NCBI GenBank assembly: GCA_903844385.1
Contig: CAIMTJ010000018.1
Location: forward strand, 1-64,000
Direction of reading: 5' to 3'
Origin: an uncultured Burkholderiales bacterium
GTDB taxonomy: Bacteria > Pseudomonadota > Gammaproteobacteria > Burkholderiales > Burkholderiaceae_C
DNA length: 64,000 bases
The position numbers and the translations under genes are program-made. This document shows, piece by piece, positions 35,798 through 44,301 of the stretch (within the stretch, counting starts at the first letter, position 1; the number at the start of each line of letters is the position of its first letter). The notes beneath the pieces are model-generated. The model made no database searches. It saw only the letters and a program-made list of their open reading frames with translations, and had not been told where the DNA came from.

Positions 35798-35825
35798 TGC
35801 ATGGTGCATGGTGCATGGTGTATGG
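35798..35825. repeat. Short tandem repeat, TGCATGG x3 + TGTATGG
   Basis: Read directly from sequence upstream of moaA. Confidence 0.8.
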
Positions 35826-35962
35826 AAATGGGTGCACCGAGACCGGAAATTGAACCGCAACGCCTGACATGAACGAAAGCGGCGCATTTTTATGTCCCCT
35901 TTTGTCTTCTTTCCCCGTCCTGATCCATCAGATCGACCCAGTTTGATGCAAAATGTGAGCCT

Positions 35963-37150
35963 ATGAATGAGCGAGTGATTCCTTTGGTTGACGAGCGCAC
36001 GCGCGCCAAGCCTGTGCGCGTGCTGCGTGCTCAAGCGGCCTTGCCGCCTGTTGGAGACAGCGTGCAGGACTTGCTCGCGCGCCCCTTGAAGGACTTGCGT
36101 ATATCGGTCACCGATCGCTGCAATTTTCGCTGCAGCTACTGCATGCCCAAAGAAGTCTTTAACGCGCAATACACCTACTTGCCGCAAAAAGCCTTGCTCA
36201 GTTTTGAAGAAATCACCCGACTTGCCGGCATCTTTGTGGCACTGGGGACCGAGAAAATTCGACTCACCGGTGGCGAGCCCTTGCTGAGAAAAAATTTAGA
36301 GCTCTTGGTGGGGCAACTCTCGGCGCTCAAGACCCCCAGCGGTCAATCCATTGACTTGACCCTCACCACCAATGGCTCCTTGTTGGCGAAAAAAGCCGCC
36401 CTCCTCAAAGCCGCAGGCCTCAATCGCATCACGGTGAGCCTCGACGCCTTGGATGACCGGGTCTTCAAGGCCATGAACGATGTGGACTTCCCCGTGCAAG
36501 ATGTGCTCGATGGGATTGAAGCGGCCAAGGCCGCGGGCTTGGGGCTTGATGATGACGGACACTTCAGCGGCATCAAGATCAACATGGTGGTCAAAAAAGG
36601 CACCAACGAGCAAGAAATCTTGCCCATGGCTCGCTTTTTTCTGAACCAAGGGCTCACACTTCGCTTGATTGAGTACATGGATGTGGGCAGCACCAACGGC
36701 TGGCGCATGCAAGAGGTGATGCCTTCCAGCGACGTTTTGGCGCTGCTGCAAACCGAGTTTGATTTGGTGCCTTTGCCCACCGCACACCGCGGTGAAACGG
36801 CCAAGCGCTTTGGCTTTGTGAATTCCTCTGGCCAGGCCGACTCGGCCAGGGGTGAAGTGGGCCTCATCAGCAGCGTGACTCAGGCCTTCTGTGGCGACTG
36901 CTCACGCGCGCGTTTGTCCACCGAGGGACTGCTTTACCTGTGCCTGTTTGCCTCTGAAGGCCATGACCTCAAGTCTTTGATCCAGTCCAATGCGAGCGCA
37001 GCAGAGATCGCTCAAAGCGTGGCCCAATTGTGGCGTAAGCGCAGTGACCGCTATTCCTTGCTGAGGGCTCAGGACTTGAGTCTGGCTGCAGACCCTCAGA
37101 CACCCGCCCAAGGCAAAAAGCGCGTGGAGATGAGCTACATCGGCGGCTGA
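35963..37150 (+). CDS. moaA: GTP 3',8-cyclase (molybdenum cofactor biosynthesis)
   Basis: LRISVTDRCNFRCSYCMP radical-SAM motif; C-terminal FCGDCSRARLSTEG; GG terminus. Confidence 0.97.
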   Translation: MNERVIPLVDERTRAKPVRVLRAQAALPPVGDSVQDLLARPLKDLRISVTDRCNFRCSYCMPKEVFNAQYTYLPQKALLSFEEITRLAGIFVALGTEKIRLTGGEPLLRKNLELLVGQLSALKTPSGQSIDLTLTTNGSLLAKKAALLKAAGLNRITVSLDALDDRVFKAMNDVDFPVQDVLDGIEAAKAAGLGLDDDGHFSGIKINMVVKKGTNEQEILPMARFFLNQGLTLRLIEYMDVGSTNGWRMQEVMPSSDVLALLQTEFDLVPLPTAHRGETAKRFGFVNSSGQADSARGEVGLISSVTQAFCGDCSRARLSTEGLLYLCLFASEGHDLKSLIQSNASAAEIAQSVAQLWRKRSDRYSLLRAQDLSLAADPQTPAQGKKRVEMSYIGG

Positions 37151-37374
37151 AAAGTCCGCCCATTGGCGAGACGACTGCGTCGCCTGAACCCAACAAGCGC
37201 GCACGAGCTGCCATGAATGGGGCACGATCTTGCTCTAGGTGTTGCTTTTCATCTCGGTGCTTGATTAATGCGTATCCTCTCACCCTTGAATTCACGTTGG
37301 CGTTGACCCCATTCATGGAGCCTGATGCTCCCCTCTTTTACCTCTCTAACCCTGTTCCTCTATCGCTCTTGACC

Positions 37375-38085
37375 ATGCCCTTGACCCAACTCTTTCCCCA
37401 TGCCCAAAGCATCACCGCGGTGGTGCTCGCCGGCGGGCAAGGCACTCGCATGGGGGGGGTGGACAAGGGCTTGCAACACTTTCAAGGCCAAGCCATGGCG
37501 CAGCGCGCCCTGCTTCGAGTGGCGCCCTGGGTGGGGACGGTCGCGGTCAACGCCAACCGAAATGAAACCGCTTATCAAGCATTTTGTGATGCGATTTGGC
37601 CAGACCCCGATTTAAGCGCTTGGGGCGGCATGGGGGATGGCGTTTCTTGGGGCCCTTTGGCCGGTTTTTTGACCGCACTGCAGCACGTGCAGACCCCTTT
37701 CTTACTCACCGTGCCCTGTGATTGTCCGTTTTTTCCCCTGGACTTGGTGCTGCGACTGTCTCAAGCGATGGGCCAAAGCGGTGCGGACTTGGTGATGCCT
37801 CGCGTGCCGATTGGGCGTGAAGGCCGCCAGCGACTGGCCACTCAGCCGGTGTTTGCGCTCATGCGTGTGCATGTCCTCAAGAGCCTAGAGATCTTCATGG
37901 CCCAAGGCGGCAGAAAAGTCTTGGACTGGAGTCAAAGCCTGCACCACGCCTTTGTGGACTTTGACCAAGCCCATGACGAAGCGCACGCCTTTAGCAACAT
38001 CAACACCTTGAGCGAGCTCACGCACTGGAACACCGCTTCACCACCTGGCCCCAAGTCCTCGCCTTGTGCGCGTCCGAGCGCTTGA
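37375..38085 (+). CDS. mobA: Molybdenum cofactor guanylyltransferase
   Basis: VVLAGGQGTRMGGVDKGL; start chosen at MPLTQLF. Confidence 0.93.
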   Translation: MPLTQLFPHAQSITAVVLAGGQGTRMGGVDKGLQHFQGQAMAQRALLRVAPWVGTVAVNANRNETAYQAFCDAIWPDPDLSAWGGMGDGVSWGPLAGFLTALQHVQTPFLLTVPCDCPFFPLDLVLRLSQAMGQSGADLVMPRVPIGREGRQRLATQPVFALMRVHVLKSLEIFMAQGGRKVLDWSQSLHHAFVDFDQAHDEAHAFSNINTLSELTHWNTASPPGPKSSPCARPSA

Positions 38086-38114
38086 TCCTTTTTGATCGCC
38101 ATCTGAATCTGAGC

Positions 38115-39443
38115 ATGAATCCACCCCAACCTGCGCCGCCCGTCTTCAACGATCTTGCCCACCCACCGCAGGGCTTAGCGCCGCTTGCGCTGAGCGTTGG
38201 CGAGGCCCAGGCCTTGCTCGGGCAGTGGTGTGACCATCACGCACAAGAACGGTTCAGGCGCGAGGGCGCCACAGAGAACGTGGCCTTGGAGAAGAGTTTT
38301 GGTCGCACGCTGTGTGAGGACATCTTCTCGCCCATGGATGTGCCCGCCCACACCAACTCGGCCATGGACGGCTACGCCTACCGCTGGCAGGAGATGGCGC
38401 CAAACGAGAGCTTGCGCACTCTGCGGGTTGTGCACACGGTGCTGGCCGGACAAACCTGGCGCGGTCAGGTGAGCCGTGACGAGTGTGTGAAGATCATGAC
38501 CGGCGGCGTGATGCCCGATGGCTGCGACACGGTGGCACCCTTGGAGCGGGTGCGCGAGATTGGCGCTGACAGCAGCCAAGGCCATGTCGAGGTGGATACT
38601 CGACTCTTTCAAGCCGGGGACAACCAACGCCTCAGAGGCGAAGACTTGCAAGCGGGGGGCTTGGCACTGTCCCAAGGCACCACCTTGCACGCCGCTGCCA
38701 TGGGCCTCTTGGCGAGTTTGGGGCTCAGTCATGTGCGCGTTTGGCGCGCCTTGAAGGTGGCCATCTTCTCCACCGGCAGTGAGGTGTTGGCCTTGGGTGC
38801 GCCTTTCAAGAGCGGTCACGTCTATGACGCCAATCGACTCAGCCTCACGGGGCTTTTGCAAGGCCTGGGGCTCGACATTGTGGACCTCGGGGTGGTGAGA
38901 GACGACCCCCAAGAGATCAAGGACACCTTTTTAAAGGCACAAAACTTGGCCGACGTGGTCATCACCTCGGGTGGGGTGAGCATGGGAGAGGCCGACCACA
39001 CCAAAGACACCATGAAAGCCTTGGGCGAGGTGGTGTTTTGGCACATTGCCATGCGCCCGGGTCGACCCTTTGCGCTGGGCCAACTCGGCCAGTGCTTGCT
39101 CTTTGCACTGCCGGGCAACCCCGTGGCCATGATCGTGACCTTCTTGGCCCTGGTGAGACCTGCTCTGATCAAACTCTCGGGCAAAACGCCCGAGGAGCCG
39201 GCGTTCTTGTGGGCCCAAAGCGGCGAGCACCTGCGCAAAAAACCCGGTCGCACCGAGTACCAACGCGGCCAAACCCACGTCAACGAGGCGGGTGAGTTGT
39301 GCGTGAGACTGACTGGCAATCAAGGCTCGGGGATTTTGAGCTCTTTGGTCCAGGGCGACTGCTTGATCGTGCTCGGTCACGATCAAGGTGATGTTGAGCC
39401 CGGTGACAGACTCAAAATCTGGCCATTGAAAGGCTTGATCTGA
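38115..39443 (+). CDS. moeA: Molybdopterin molybdenumtransferase
   Basis: MDVPAHTNSAMDGYA, ITSGGVSMGEADHTKDT, MRPGRPFALG, LPGNPVA. Confidence 0.96.
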   Translation: MNPPQPAPPVFNDLAHPPQGLAPLALSVGEAQALLGQWCDHHAQERFRREGATENVALEKSFGRTLCEDIFSPMDVPAHTNSAMDGYAYRWQEMAPNESLRTLRVVHTVLAGQTWRGQVSRDECVKIMTGGVMPDGCDTVAPLERVREIGADSSQGHVEVDTRLFQAGDNQRLRGEDLQAGGLALSQGTTLHAAAMGLLASLGLSHVRVWRALKVAIFSTGSEVLALGAPFKSGHVYDANRLSLTGLLQGLGLDIVDLGVVRDDPQEIKDTFLKAQNLADVVITSGGVSMGEADHTKDTMKALGEVVFWHIAMRPGRPFALGQLGQCLLFALPGNPVAMIVTFLALVRPALIKLSGKTPEEPAFLWAQSGEHLRKKPGRTEYQRGQTHVNEAGELCVRLTGNQGSGILSSLVQGDCLIVLGHDQGDVEPGDRLKIWPLKGLI

Positions 39444-39510
39444 GCGTTCAACGAGAAAAGAGCGCCTTCAACCGGGCTCCACAAACGCCTGGGCGCGCGC
39501 CCACGTTCGC

Positions 39511-39999
39511 CTAAGCGCGCAGGGCCTCTTCCACCCCTTGGTTGGCGAGCAAATCAGCGCGCTCATTGCCCTCATCGCCCGAATGGCCCTTGACCCAGTG
39601 CCAGTGCACGCGGTGGCCGCTGGCATGAACGAGGGCGTCAAGCTCTCTCCACAGATCCTCATTTTTAACCGCTTGCTTGGACGCGGTCTTCCAGCCTTTG
39701 AGCTTCCAAGCATGAATCCATTGGGTGATGCCTTGGCGCACGTATTGGCTGTCTAAAAAAAGATTGACCTCGCACTGGCTCTTCAACGCCTTCAAGGCCT
39801 GAATCACCGCCATCAATTCCATGCGGTTGTTGGTGGTGAGTTTTTCACCGCCAAAGAGCTCCTTTTGTTGCCCTCCAAAGCGCAGCAACGCGCCCCAACC
39901 CCCTGGACCTGGGTTGCCCTTGCAAGCGCCATCGGTGTAGACCACGACGCTTTTCAGGGTGTTGCTTTCTGGCGTTTGAATCGCACTCATCTCACTCAT
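39511..39999 (-). CDS. rnhA: Ribonuclease HI
   Basis: [55 protein letters not shown]. Confidence 0.97.
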   Translation of the reverse strand: MSEMSAIQTPESNTLKSVVVYTDGACKGNPGPGGWGALLRFGGQQKELFGGEKLTTNNRMELMAVIQALKALKSQCEVNLFLDSQYVRQGITQWIHAWKLKGWKTASKQAVKNEDLWRELDALVHASGHRVHWHWVKGHSGDEGNERADLLANQGVEEALRA

Positions 40000-40070
40000 C
40001 TGACCCCACCTTTGTTTTGAAACTCAAAAAAACCAACACCCTGCACCCAACACCTGCAACCCTGTCACGC

Positions 40071-40871
40071 CTAGAGGCGGGTGCTGCGGTTGTTGCGGGT
40101 TTGGCGGGTGTGGCTGTGCTGTGACAGCGCGCTTGGACGAGCCGCCAAACCCGGGGCTGGACTGAGGGTTTTCCACTTCGCACCCAGGACTCGCATGCCC
40201 TTGACCCGCTTGACCGCCACCACGTAATAGGCCGAGCCCAAGATGGGCCACCAACGGTCGCCAGCCAACTCCATCCAACCAAATTTGTCCAACCAGGACT
40301 GCGAGTTAAAGGCGGGCTTATAAAGACCAAAACCGCCCAACTCAATCTCAAAGCCCAGCAGCCTGAGCCAATCCTTGAGCCGTCCCATACCGATCATCTC
40401 GCCAGCGAGGGGCACAAACTCGGTATGCGCGCCCAAGCGGCGGTAAAACGCCTCACGCTGCTGCTTGAAACCCCAAAGCGACAGGGGATTAAAGCCCGTG
40501 ATCACCACGCGCCCCTCGGGCACCAAGACACGCTCGACCTCGCGCAGCGTCTCGTGCGGGTGTGCGTGCATCTCCAAGGTGTGGGGCAAGAGGACCAAAT
40601 CTAAACTTTGCTCGGTAAAGGGCAGCGCTCTAAAATCCGTGACAAAATCCACCCTGCACGACAAGGGCTGGTCTAGGCCCAGCCAGCGGTGGGGCATGCG
40701 GTTGGTTTGAAGGCCCTCTAAGTCATCGAAACCGAGCTGCACGGCATGAAAGCCAAACAAATCGGCCACGACCCGCTCCATTTGGGCTTGTTCCCAATGC
40801 AACATGTATTGCCCCAACGGGCTTGAGATCCATTCACGCAAGCCCGTGGGCTTTAAAATTGAACTGTTCAT
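40071..40871 (-). CDS. Class I SAM-dependent methyltransferase
   Basis: LREVERVLVPEGRVVITGFNPLSLWG; neighbour of rnhA and gloB as in many betaproteobacteria; ATG at 40871. Confidence 0.85.
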   Translation of the reverse strand: MNSSILKPTGLREWISSPLGQYMLHWEQAQMERVVADLFGFHAVQLGFDDLEGLQTNRMPHRWLGLDQPLSCRVDFVTDFRALPFTEQSLDLVLLPHTLEMHAHPHETLREVERVLVPEGRVVITGFNPLSLWGFKQQREAFYRRLGAHTEFVPLAGEMIGMGRLKDWLRLLGFEIELGGFGLYKPAFNSQSWLDKFGWMELAGDRWWPILGSAYYVVAVKRVKGMRVLGAKWKTLSPAPGLAARPSALSQHSHTRQTRNNRSTRL

Positions 40872-41667
40872 GAAATTACTCGCACTGCCAGCCTTTTCGG
40901 ACAATTACTTTTGGCTTTGGCACAATGGCCAAGATGCCGTGGTGGTGGATCCTGGGGACTCCAAGCCCGTTGCCGAGGCCTTGACACGCTTGGGGCTCAA
41001 GCTCAAGCACATTGTAGTGACTCATCACCACCCAGACCATGTGGGAGGGATTGAAGCGCTGGTGAATGAAACCCAAGCCTTGGTGCATGGCCCGCAGCAC
41101 CCCGGCGTGCCCAAGCCATGCGACACCGTGCAAGGCGGCGATGAGCTTCATGTGCTGGGTCAAACGCTCAGGGTCTTGGCCGTTCCGGGGCACACCAAGA
41201 GCCACTTGGCCTATTTTGCACCGAGCTCGCCCGAGATCACCGAGCCCGTGCTCTTTTGCGGGGACACTTTGTTTTCTGCTGGCTGCGGCAGACTCTTTGA
41301 AGGCAGCCCCCAAGAGATGCTCGCCTCCTTAAGAACCTTGGCCCAATTGCCCAGCAACACACTCGTGTGCTGTGCACACGAGTACACCCTCTCCAACCTT
41401 CAATTTGCCCGCCATGTGGAGCCAGGCAACCGTGCGAGTGAGCGTTACTTGGCCCACTGCCAGGCGTTGAGGGCGCAATCCCTGCCCACACTGCCCAGCA
41501 CCATGGGGCTTGAGCTTGAGATCAATCCCTTTTTAAGAACCCAAGAGCCTGAAGTGGTGGCGTCGGTTTTGGCCCATGGCCCGGGAGGCAACTCGCCTTG
41601 GGCCAACGCAGACGTGGGTGAAGTCGAGGTCTTTGCAGCCCTGCGCGAATGGAAGAACACATTTTGA
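40870..41667 (+). CDS. gloB: Hydroxyacylglutathione hydrolase (glyoxalase II)
   Basis: MKLLALPAFSDNYFWLWH, THHHPDHVGG, FCGDTLFSAGCGRLFEGS. Confidence 0.96.
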   Translation: MKLLALPAFSDNYFWLWHNGQDAVVVDPGDSKPVAEALTRLGLKLKHIVVTHHHPDHVGGIEALVNETQALVHGPQHPGVPKPCDTVQGGDELHVLGQTLRVLAVPGHTKSHLAYFAPSSPEITEPVLFCGDTLFSAGCGRLFEGSPQEMLASLRTLAQLPSNTLVCCAHEYTLSNLQFARHVEPGNRASERYLAHCQALRAQSLPTLPSTMGLELEINPFLRTQEPEVVASVLAHGPGGNSPWANADVGEVEVFAALREWKNTF

Positions 41668-43226
41668 AATTCCACCACTTGAATGCGCACTGCAGCAAGA
41701 CCCTCGCATCTGGGGTGATGGTGGTGGCGCTGACACTCTCAGCGTGCAGCACTGTGCCGCTCTACAACGATCAAGCACCGACAAGCGGCACCAGTACCAA
41801 TCCAGCTCTCACGGCACCCAACTCCAAGACCTCAGCCGATGCGAGCGCTCGCAAAAGCCCGAGTGCCCCAGTGGCCGCCTCTCCCAATGCCACGAGAGCG
41901 GTGAACTCTGCGCTCTCTCCCTTGAGTCAAACCGATCTGGTGAGCCCCCAAGTCACCCATTTGAACTTGCCTGCCGATTTATGGGAACGCATTCGACGCG
42001 GCTTTGCCATGCCCGCTTTGGAATCGGACTTGGTGCTCGAGCGACAACAGTGGTATGCCGCCAGACCGGAGTACCTCACCCGAGCCACCGAGCGATCGAA
42101 CAAATACCTCTACTACATTGTGCAAGCGCTCGAAGAGCGCAAGATGCCCACCGAGCTCGCCTTGCTGCCCTTTGTCGAGAGCGCCTTCAACCCCCAAGCG
42201 GTATCGTCGGCCAAGGCGTCCGGGATGTGGCAGTTCATGCCCAAAACGGGGAAAAATTTCGCTTTGCAACAAAACGCCTTTCGAGACGACCGCCGTGACG
42301 TGATGGCCTCCACCCAGGCGGCACTGGACTATTTGCAAAAACTCCACGGCCAATTTGGCGACTGGCACTTGGCCCTGGCGGCCTACAACTGGGGAGAAGG
42401 CAATGTGGCTCGGGCCATTGCCAAAAACCAACGCTTGGGCGCGAACACTGGTTACTTGGACTTGAACATGCCCATGGAGACGCGCATGTACGTCCCCAAA
42501 CTGCAAGCCCTTGTCAACATCGTCGCCCGCCCGCAGGTGTTTGGCGTCACCTTGAGCGATGCGCCCAATCACCCGTATTTTCAAAGTGTGCCGCTCACCC
42601 GCGACATCGACGTGAGCTTGGCGGCCAAATTGGCCGAGGTCGCCTTGGAAGACTTCAAAGCGCTCAACCCTTCCGCCTCTAGGCCGGTGCTCCTCGCCGC
42701 GGGCACTCCGCAGATCTTGCTGCCTTGGGACAATGCCGAGGTGTTTCAAAAGAATTTTGAGGCTTACAGTGGCACTCGCTTGGCGAGTTGGACCGCTTGG
42801 ATAGCGCCCACCACACTCAAAGTCGCCGATGCCGCCAAACGCATTGGCATGTCTGAAGGCGAGCTGCGTGCATTGAACGCCATCCCCCCAAAGATGCTCA
42901 TCAAAGCCGGCTCAGCCCTCTTGGTCCCGCGCGGTCTCAAGAAAGAAGAAGACGTCACGCAAAAAGTGGCTGATCAAGGGCAGCTCGAACTCGCGCCTGA
43001 AATCATCACCAAGCGCGTGAGCTTTAAGGTGAGTAAAAAAGACAGTTGGTCCACCCTCAGTAAGCGCTACAAAGTCTCCATTGAGCAACTCGCAGCCTTG
43101 AACCATTTGTCCCCCCATGACAAATTAAAACCGGGTCAAACCTTGAGTGTCGAGGTGAGCGTCAAAGCGACGAGGTCAGGGCCTGCCAAAAACCACAAGT
43201 CTGCCGAGCGCACACGAAAGGCTTGA
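41649..43226 (+). CDS. mltD: Membrane-bound lytic murein transglycosylase D, LysM-containing lipoprotein
   Basis: Lipobox LTLSACS; LLPFVESAFNPQAVSSAKASGMWQFMPKTG; C-terminal LysM (WSTLSKRYKVSIEQLAALN). Confidence 0.93.
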   Translation: MEEHILKFHHLNAHCSKTLASGVMVVALTLSACSTVPLYNDQAPTSGTSTNPALTAPNSKTSADASARKSPSAPVAASPNATRAVNSALSPLSQTDLVSPQVTHLNLPADLWERIRRGFAMPALESDLVLERQQWYAARPEYLTRATERSNKYLYYIVQALEERKMPTELALLPFVESAFNPQAVSSAKASGMWQFMPKTGKNFALQQNAFRDDRRDVMASTQAALDYLQKLHGQFGDWHLALAAYNWGEGNVARAIAKNQRLGANTGYLDLNMPMETRMYVPKLQALVNIVARPQVFGVTLSDAPNHPYFQSVPLTRDIDVSLAAKLAEVALEDFKALNPSASRPVLLAAGTPQILLPWDNAEVFQKNFEAYSGTRLASWTAWIAPTTLKVADAAKRIGMSEGELRALNAIPPKMLIKAGSALLVPRGLKKEEDVTQKVADQGQLELAPEIITKRVSFKVSKKDSWSTLSKRYKVSIEQLAALNHLSPHDKLKPGQTLSVEVSVKATRSGPAKNHKSAERTRKA

Positions 43227-43262
43227 AAAAAAATCCAGGCGATGGTGGTGCTCACCTCACCT

Positions 43263-43865
43263 TTAGGGCGTTGACTTGCGATCCACCATGGCATGCGCGA
43301 TGGTGCCCAAGTCCACATACTCGAGCTCGCTGCCCAAGGGCACTCCCCGAGCCAAGCGGGTGACCTCGATGCCCCTTTTCTTGAAGGCCTGGGACAAGAC
43401 GTGCGCTGTGGCCTCGCCCTCGGCGGTGAAATTGGTGGCCAAAATCACTTCTTTGACCACGCCATCGTGCTCCACACGCTCAAAAAGACGCTTGACCCCC
43501 ACTTCTTGAGGACCGATCCCATTCAAGGGACTGAGTGCCCCCATCAGCACAAAATAAAGCCCCTTGTAGGACTGGGTGCGCTCAATGGCGGTTTGATCCG
43601 CAGGCGTCTCAACCACACACAAGCGTGATGCGTCACGACTCGGATCAAGACAGGTTTCACACAGGGTGGCGGAGGTAAAGGCGTAGCAGCGCACACAATG
43701 CTGCACCGACTGAGCGGCATGGGCGAGGGCTTGGGAGAGCAATTGTGCGCCAGCGCGGTCGTGCTGCATCAAGTGATGCGCCATGCGAGAGGCGGATTTT
43801 TCACCCACCCCAGGCAGTCGCCTGAGCGCCACGATGAGGGCATCCAAAGCGTGCAATGAGGTCAT
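43263..43865 (-). CDS. recR: Recombination protein RecR
   Basis: [19 protein letters not shown], Cys4 zinc motif, TOPRIM. Confidence 0.97.
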   Translation of the reverse strand: MTSLHALDALIVALRRLPGVGEKSASRMAHHLMQHDRAGAQLLSQALAHAAQSVQHCVRCYAFTSATLCETCLDPSRDASRLCVVETPADQTAIERTQSYKGLYFVLMGALSPLNGIGPQEVGVKRLFERVEHDGVVKEVILATNFTAEGEATAHVLSQAFKKRGIEVTRLARGVPLGSELEYVDLGTIAHAMVDRKSTP

Positions 43866-43947
43866 GGGTGCGGTCGGTGTTCTAAAAATAGGCCGGGGCG
43901 AGGTGCCAAGGCATTGAAACTCAAGCCTAGACGCTCCCAGCCAGAGA

Positions 43948-44271
43948 TCAAAAGGGCAACTTCATGCCACCAGGCAAGCCCGCGGTCAGTTTGCCCATTT
44001 TGGCCTCTGAGGTGTCTTCGGCTTTTTTGGCCGCATCGTTAAAGGCAATCATGATCAAGTCCTCCAGCATCTCGGCGTCGTCTTTCATCAATGAGGGATC
44101 GATCACCACGCTTTTGACCAAGTGCTTGCAAGTCATGGTGATTTTGACCAGGCCGTTGCCCGCCTCGCCCGTGACTTCCACGTTGGCCAATTCGTCTTGG
44201 GCTTTTTTTAAATTCTCTTGCATGGCTTGGGCTTGTTTCATCAAACCGGCCAGTTGTCCTTTGTTGAACAT
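43948..44271 (-). CDS. ybaB: YbaB/EbfC family nucleoid-associated protein
   Basis: 107 aa; [38 protein letters not shown]. Confidence 0.96.
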   Translation of the reverse strand: MFNKGQLAGLMKQAQAMQENLKKAQDELANVEVTGEAGNGLVKITMTCKHLVKSVVIDPSLMKDDAEMLEDLIMIAFNDAAKKAEDTSEAKMGKLTAGLPGGMKLPF

Positions 44272-44301
44272 GGGTGCTACTCTTTCAATCTAAGAAAAAA
44301 A

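Noticed and set aside
35099-36187. 362-aa minus-strand ORF across the Bug protein / moaA gap
   Set aside because: Overlaps two well supported genes; no domain; probable artefact
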